From: Bacillus sp. sid0103
GTDB lineage: Bacteria; Bacillota; Bacilli; Bacillales_B; DSM-18226
DNA: 52,250 nt
Direction of reading: 5' to 3'
Assembly: GCF_019219025.1 (NCBI RefSeq)
Contig: NZ_JAHUWN010000040.1
Coordinates: forward strand, 1 to 52,250
Shown in pieces: positions 47,200 through 52,250 of the stretch. The notes under the pieces are model-generated. The model saw only the letters and a program-made list of their open reading frames with translations, searched no databases and had not been told where the DNA came from. Position 1 is the stretch's first letter. Every line of letters starts with the position of its first letter. Position numbers and translations under genes: made by a program.

Positions 47200-48042
47200 A
47201 TGAAAACATCTCTAGAACAAATCCAATGTGGGCCATATACCTTGGATAGTAGTAAAAAGACCATTATCATGGGCATTTTAAATGCTACTCCAGATTCCTT
47301 TTCGGATGGCGGTAAGTTCAATCATGTTGACATTGCAGTTGAACGAGCAAAAGAAATGGTGGCAAATGGAGCAGATATTATTGATATTGGCGGTGAATCG
47401 ACACGGCCAGGTTTTGCAACTGTCCCTGCCGAGGAGGAGCTCAAGCGGGTAATTCCCATTATTAAGGCGATTTCTGAACATGTCCAAGTCCCGATATCGG
47501 TTGATACGTATAAAGCAGAAGTGGCAAAGCAGGCGATTGAAGCGGGGGCCCATCTGATTAATGATGTATGGGGGGCAAAAGCGGATGACAAGATGGGACA
47601 AGTTGCTGCTGCCTACGGTGTTCCGATTGTGCTCATGCATAATCGTCACGACCCAAACTATCAGGTATTTATGAGAGACGTCATCAATGACCTTTATGAA
47701 AGTATTGCCATCGTTAAAAAGGCAGGGGTTAAGGATGAACAGATTATCCTCGACCCGGGAATCGGGTTTGCAAGGGATTATCAAGAAAATCTGTTAACGA
47801 TGCAGAATCTAGATACATTTGTGAAACTAGGCTACCCAGTATTGCTAGGAACATCCAGAAAATCGATGATTGGCCAAGCTTTGGATCTTCCCGTTCATGA
47901 AAGAATGGAAGGTACAGGAGCAACCATTTGCTACGGTATCCAAAAAGGCTGCCATATTATCCGTGTTCATGATGTGAAAGAAATGAGCAGAATGGCTAAG
48001 ATGATGGATGCCCTGATGGGAAAGGGTGAAATGATTGGATAA
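47200..48042 (+). CDS. folP: Dihydropteroate synthase
   Basis: Joins p-aminobenzoate to dihydropterin pyrophosphate; the sulfonamide target (sul in B. subtilis). TIM-barrel signatures GILNATPDSFSDGG, DIIDIGGESTRPG, VSVDTYK and ILDPGIGF are intact over 280 residues. AAGGAGGAAAAGG lies before the ATG. A possible promoter is TTGTAA (47131-47136) with TATGAT 18 bases later. The pab genes that make its substrate are not upstream, unlike B. subtilis. Its end overlaps folB by 8 bases. Confidence 0.97.
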   Translation: MKTSLEQIQCGPYTLDSSKKTIIMGILNATPDSFSDGGKFNHVDIAVERAKEMVANGADIIDIGGESTRPGFATVPAEEELKRVIPIIKAISEHVQVPISVDTYKAEVAKQAIEAGAHLINDVWGAKADDKMGQVAAAYGVPIVLMHNRHDPNYQVFMRDVINDLYESIAIVKKAGVKDEQIILDPGIGFARDYQENLLTMQNLDTFVKLGYPVLLGTSRKSMIGQALDLPVHERMEGTGATICYGIQKGCHIIRVHDVKEMSRMAKMMDALMGKGEMIG

Positions 48043-48394
48043 AATCTACGTCAATAGAATGGAGTTTTACGGATACCATGGTGTTTTTCCAGAAGAGACA
48101 CGGTTGGGGCAGCGATTTGCAGTAGATTTAGCAGTTTCCCTTGATTTAAAAAAGGCAGGAGAAACCGATGAACTGGAGTACTCAGTGAATTATGCTGATC
48201 TCTACCAAGTCTGTAAAGAAATAGTGGAGGGGAATCCTTATAAATTGGTCGAAGCTGTCGCAGAAAAAATTGCGGCTACTATTTTGAATGGGTTCCCACT
48301 CGTATCTGAGGTTACTGTCACGGTAATTAAGCCGGATCCGCCGATTCCAGGCCATTACAGGTCCGTTGCAGTAGAAATTACAAGGAGAAGATAA
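48035..48394 (+). CDS. folB: Dihydroneopterin aldolase
   Basis: Cleaves dihydroneopterin to hydroxymethyl-dihydropterin, the substrate of FolK. The RMEFYGYHGVFPEE start carries the conserved YGYHGV, and YSVNYADLYQ and RPLKLVEAVAEKIA-like NPYKLVEAVAEKIA follow; 119 residues. Starts at TTG 48035 inside the end of folP, with AAGGGTGA upstream. folK starts two bases after its stop codon. Confidence 0.95.
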   Translation: MDKIYVNRMEFYGYHGVFPEETRLGQRFAVDLAVSLDLKKAGETDELEYSVNYADLYQVCKEIVEGNPYKLVEAVAEKIAATILNGFPLVSEVTVTVIKPDPPIPGHYRSVAVEITRRR

Positions 48395-48396
48395 AA

Positions 48397-48924
48397 GTGG
48401 AAAACACAGCATTTATTGCCCTTGGCTCGAATATAGGAAACCGTTATGCTAATATAGCGAGTGCGATTAAAAGATTAACAAGTTATTCTGGTATTCAATT
48501 GGTAAATTACTCCTCTGTTTATGAGACGGATCCGATTGGCTATGAAGATCAGGACTTATTTTTGAATATGGTAATAGAGATTCAGACAGCACTGAATCCC
48601 CTTGATTTACTTGATTTATGTTTAGGAATCGAATTAGAACTTGGGAGAAAAAGGGAAATTAAGTGGGGCCCGCGAACAATAGACCTTGACATTCTTACCT
48701 TTAACCAAGAAAATATTGAAAGCGATAAGCTTATCGTTCCACATCCAAGGATGTTAGAACGGGCGTTTGTAATTATTCCACTTTTAGAAATATATCAGGA
48801 CAAACAATGTTCGGAGATAAATAAATTACTTGAGGGTTCGTTAGAAGAATTACCAAATAAAGAAGGAGTCCGAATATGGAAGCGGAAAAATGGGGAAGAC
48901 GTATTCGAGCCTATCGGAAGTTAA
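48397..48924 (+). CDS. folK: HPPK, 2-amino-4-hydroxy-6-hydroxymethyldihydropteridine pyrophosphokinase
   Basis: Transfers pyrophosphate from ATP to hydroxymethyl-dihydropterin, feeding FolP. AFIALGSNIGNR, VYETDPIGYEDQDLFLNMV and the metal-binding GPRTIDLDIL are intact. GTG 48397 has AAGGAGAAG upstream; 175 residues. The last 49 bases overlap the start of yazB in another frame, a long overlap for Bacillus. Confidence 0.96.
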   Translation: MENTAFIALGSNIGNRYANIASAIKRLTSYSGIQLVNYSSVYETDPIGYEDQDLFLNMVIEIQTALNPLDLLDLCLGIELELGRKREIKWGPRTIDLDILTFNQENIESDKLIVPHPRMLERAFVIIPLLEIYQDKQCSEINKLLEGSLEELPNKEGVRIWKRKNGEDVFEPIGS

Positions 48925-49082
48925 AGGGCTTTACACAAGAAGGTTTTTCGAAGCAACTAGGTGTATCAGTATCAATTTTAGGCGAAATTGAAAGAGGGAA
49001 CCGACTTCCTGCTGCTGATTTGCTTGAAAGGATTGCGGAATCTTTAAAAATCACATTAGATGACCTGACGCCGAAGGAATAA
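48876..49082 (+). CDS. yazB: Small XRE-family helix-turn-helix protein YazB
   Basis: One Cro/CI-type DNA-binding domain in 68 residues, with the helix-turn-helix TQEGFSKQLGVSVSILGEIERG at about 20-41 and the tail RIAESLKITLDDL. It has no effector domain. The ATG lies inside folK with AAGAAGGAG seven bases upstream. Target unknown; its fixed place between folK and dusB in Bacillus suggests a role tied to this operon, perhaps autoregulation. Confidence 0.93.
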   Translation: MEAEKWGRRIRAYRKLKGFTQEGFSKQLGVSVSILGEIERGNRLPAADLLERIAESLKITLDDLTPKE

Positions 49083-49136
49083 ACGTGGGAATGTGTCCAT
49101 TTATGAATAATGCCAAGAAGAGTAGGAGGTAGGTTT

Positions 49137-50138
49137 ATGTTGAAAATTGGCGATATTGAAATGAAGAATCCCGTCGTACTAGCTCCGATGGCTGGTGTGT
49201 GCAACTCGGCATTCCGGTTAACGGTAAAAGAGTTTGGCGCTGGTTTAGTTTGTGCAGAGATGGTAAGTGATAAAGGGATTGTTTATAAAAACGAAAAAAC
49301 AATGAATATGCTATATATCGATGAGCGTGAAAAACCGTTAAGTTTGCAAATTTTTGGCGGTGAAAAGAAAACACTTGTCGAAGCGGCTAAGTTTGTTGAT
49401 CAAAATACCAATGCCGATATTATCGATATTAATATGGGCTGCCCTGTTCCAAAAATTACGAAATGTGATGCTGGGGCAAAGTGGCTGCTTGACCCGAATA
49501 AAATTTATGAGATGGTTTCTGCGGTAGTAGCGGAAGTTGAAAAACCTGTTACTGTAAAAATGCGGATGGGCTGGGATGAAGAGCATATTTTTGCCGTAAA
49601 AAATGCCCAGGCCGTAGAACGTGCCGGAGGAAAGGCTGTTTCCTTGCATGGACGAACGCGTGTTCAAATGTATGAGGGGAAAGCAAACTGGGATATTATT
49701 CGTGAAGTAAAGCAAAACCTAAATATTCCGTTGATTGGTAATGGTGACGTTCAGACACCACAAGATGCGAAACGCATGCTTGATGAAACAGGCGTAGACG
49801 GGGTAATGATTGGAAGAGCTGCTCTAGGTGACCCATGGATGATCTATCGCACCGTTCAATATTTAGAAACGGGTATCTTAATGCCGCAGCCATCGGTGAG
49901 AGAAAAAATTGATGTATGTATCCTTCACCTAGATCGTTTAATTGCTCTTAAAAATGAAAATATTGCCGTTCGCGAAATGCGTAAGCATACTGCCTGGTAT
50001 TTAAAAGGGGTACGCGGCAACGCCATAGTGCGTAATGCCATTAATGAATGTGAAACGAGAGATCATTTAGTGACATTATTAAATGGTTTAGTTGCAGAAG
50101 TGGAAGTAAAAGAACAAAGTCAATTGATTGTAGGTTAA
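49137..50138 (+). CDS. dusB: tRNA-dihydrouridine synthase DusB
   Basis: FMN enzyme that reduces uridine to dihydrouridine in tRNA (and in B. subtilis is implicated also for 23S rRNA). VLAPMAGVCNSAFR at the start, DINMGCPVPKI, the catalytic cysteine C110 in KCDAGA and GNGDV are intact; 333 residues. ATG 49137 follows AGGAGGTAGG; an upstream ATG 49110 lacks a site. It lies within the folate operon ahead of lysS, as in B. subtilis (yacF). Confidence 0.96.
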   Translation: MLKIGDIEMKNPVVLAPMAGVCNSAFRLTVKEFGAGLVCAEMVSDKGIVYKNEKTMNMLYIDEREKPLSLQIFGGEKKTLVEAAKFVDQNTNADIIDINMGCPVPKITKCDAGAKWLLDPNKIYEMVSAVVAEVEKPVTVKMRMGWDEEHIFAVKNAQAVERAGGKAVSLHGRTRVQMYEGKANWDIIREVKQNLNIPLIGNGDVQTPQDAKRMLDETGVDGVMIGRAALGDPWMIYRTVQYLETGILMPQPSVREKIDVCILHLDRLIALKNENIAVREMRKHTAWYLKGVRGNAIVRNAINECETRDHLVTLLNGLVAEVEVKEQSQLIVG

Positions 50139-50177
50139 ATTTGTCACTTAAGGTGTCTTTTCTATACTAATTGGATG

Positions 50178-50210
50178 CTGCCAGTGAAAAAACTGGCAGT
50201 TTTTATTTTA
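50178..50210 (+). terminator. Terminator after dusB
   Basis: Perfect 8-bp stem CTGCCAGT / ACTGGCAG (50178-50199) with loop GAAAAA, then TTTTTATTTT. Confidence 0.9.
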
Positions 50211-50307
50211 TTAAGATTTTTTTGATGTCTGAAAGTATAAGTTTGTGTAAAATAATAAAGTATGAAGAAAAATGGAATTGCCTTAATTAAAGCATTTTAC
50301 ATAATAA

Positions 50308-51813
<1,506 letters not shown>

Positions 51814-51818
51814 TATCA

Positions 51819-51850
51819 AAAAAGGTGCCGGCAACCCCGGCACCTTTTTC
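51819..51850 (+). terminator. Terminator after lysS
   Basis: Perfect 13-bp stem AAAAAGGTGCCGG / CCGGCACCTTTTT with loop CAACC (51819-51849). Confidence 0.95.
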
Positions 51851-51919
51851 AATGACTTTGATAATGAAGAGTTAGAATATTTTTACTTTCACTTTTTAAT
51901 AAAAATATAATAAATACTA

Positions 51920-51948
51920 TTGCACTGGGCTTTTAATGGTGGTATATT
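51920..51948 (+). promoter_or_regulatory. rRNA operon promoter P1
   Basis: TTGCAC (51920-51925), 17 bases, TATATT (51943-51948). It is the first of two tandem promoters before the 16S gene. Confidence 0.7.
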
Positions 51949-52002
51949 AATATCTGTTGCTGCGAGACAGTAACGGATTGAAAAAAGAAGTTAAAAAAGT
52001 TG

Positions 52003-52031
52003 TTGACTTTCGGTTGATAACTTGGTAAGAT
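52003..52031 (+). promoter_or_regulatory. rRNA operon promoter P2
   Basis: TTGACT (52003-52008), 17 bases, TAAGAT (52026-52031), 83 bases downstream of P1, the common Bacillus rRNA arrangement. Confidence 0.8.
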
Positions 52032-52059
52032 AATAAAGTCGCTTTAAGGCGATTGAGTA

Positions 52060-52142
52060 ATTGATCTTTGAAAACTAAACAAACAAAATCGTGCAAACAA
52101 ACAATAACTTTTAGCTTCAATTATGAAGCTAAGCCAACGTAA
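52060..52142 (+). promoter_or_regulatory. rRNA leader: boxA-like antitermination site and processing stem
   Basis: TTGATCTTTGAAAACTAAAC (52061-52080) is the boxA region found before Bacillus 16S genes. A 9-bp stem TTAGCTTCA / TGAAGCTAA (52121-52142) with loop ATTA follows. Confidence 0.75.
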
Positions 52143-52160
52143 CAAATGAGCTAATCAACT

Positions 52161-52250
52161 TTCTTGGAGAGTTTGATCCTGGCTCAGGACGAACGCTGGC
52201 GGCGTGCCTAATACATGCAAGTCGAGCGAATCAATAGGAGCTTGCTCCTG
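52161..52250 (+). rRNA. rrs: 16S ribosomal RNA, 5' end only
   Basis: Starts near TTCTTGGAGAGTTTGATCCT and continues through GGCTCAGGACGAACGCTGGC and CATGCAAGTCGAGCG, the universal 5' part of a Firmicutes 16S gene. The window ends in the variable V1 region, so most of the gene is missing. Confidence 0.97.

Noticed and set aside
47278..47784. Reverse-strand open frame of 168 codons within folP
   Set aside because: Antisense to the conserved DHPS barrel, with no family-like sequence or ribosome site.

Overview
The window is a segment of a Bacillaceae chromosome (Firmicutes, endospore former). The evidence is a near gene-for-gene match to the csfB-to-lysS segment of Bacillus subtilis, many sporulation genes (csfB, yabG, sspF, fin, spoVT, spoVB, yabP, yabQ, spoIIE), AbrB and Spo0A sites, and strong AGGAGG ribosome sites with frequent TTG and GTG starts. 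The intergenic repeats resemble ones I associate with Bacillus/Neobacillus-type genomes, but I cannot fix the genus from sequence alone. It is core chromosome. I see no prophage, insertion sequence, CRISPR array, plasmid or defence island.

Layout. The window opens with the 5S rRNA of one rRNA operon and closes in the leader and first 90 or so bases of the 16S rRNA of the next. All genes between read rightward except abrB. Block 1 (0.6-7.8 kb): csfB, yaaO, tmk, darA, holB, ricT, yabA, yabB, yazA, rsmI. Block 2 (7.8-16.7 kb): abrB (reverse) with Spo0A boxes, metS, a parS-like site, tatD, yabE, rnmV, ksgA, yabG, veg, sspF. Block 3 (16.9-28.8 kb): ispE, purR, ridA, spoVG, glmU, prs, ctc, pth, fin, mfd, spoVT. 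Block 4 (29-39 kb): spoVB-like, mazG, rqcP, yabP, yabQ, divIC, yabR, spoIIE, yabS, prkD. Block 5 (39-51.8 kb): tilS, hprT, ftsH, coaX, hslO, a PrsA-like foldase, cysK, folP-folB-folK-yazB-dusB, lysS.

How the genes work together. Housekeeping genes for nucleotides (tmk, prs, purR, hprT), translation and rRNA/tRNA maturation (metS, lysS, rnmV, ksgA, rsmI, tilS, dusB, pth, rqcP), replication and repair (holB, yabA, mfd) and envelope or cofactor synthesis (glmU, ispE, folate genes, coaX) are interleaved with sporulation genes. Promoter-like sequences fit the sigma factors expected from B. subtilis: sigma-H for spoVG, Spo0A with sigma-A (21-bp spacer) for spoIIE, sigma-K for yabG, and sigma-G or sigma-F for sspF, fin and spoVT. 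They also fit Spo0A repression of abrB and PurR autoregulation.

Differences from the B. subtilis order, recalled from memory: xpaC-yaaN, yaaR, the tRNA pair before spoIIE and the pabB-pabA-pabC genes before folP are missing. The least-explained material is between the genes: a tandem hairpin repeat, a diverged repeat pair behind purR and pth, several copies and deletion remnants of palindromic repeats, a 24-bp perfect palindrome, a leader of ctc with a sigma-B-like promoter inside a potential ribosome-site-masking hairpin, and a 25-bp duplication of the start region of the foldase gene. I found no clear new multi-gene system. Those regulatory oddities and an apparent circular permutation in YabS are the best leads.
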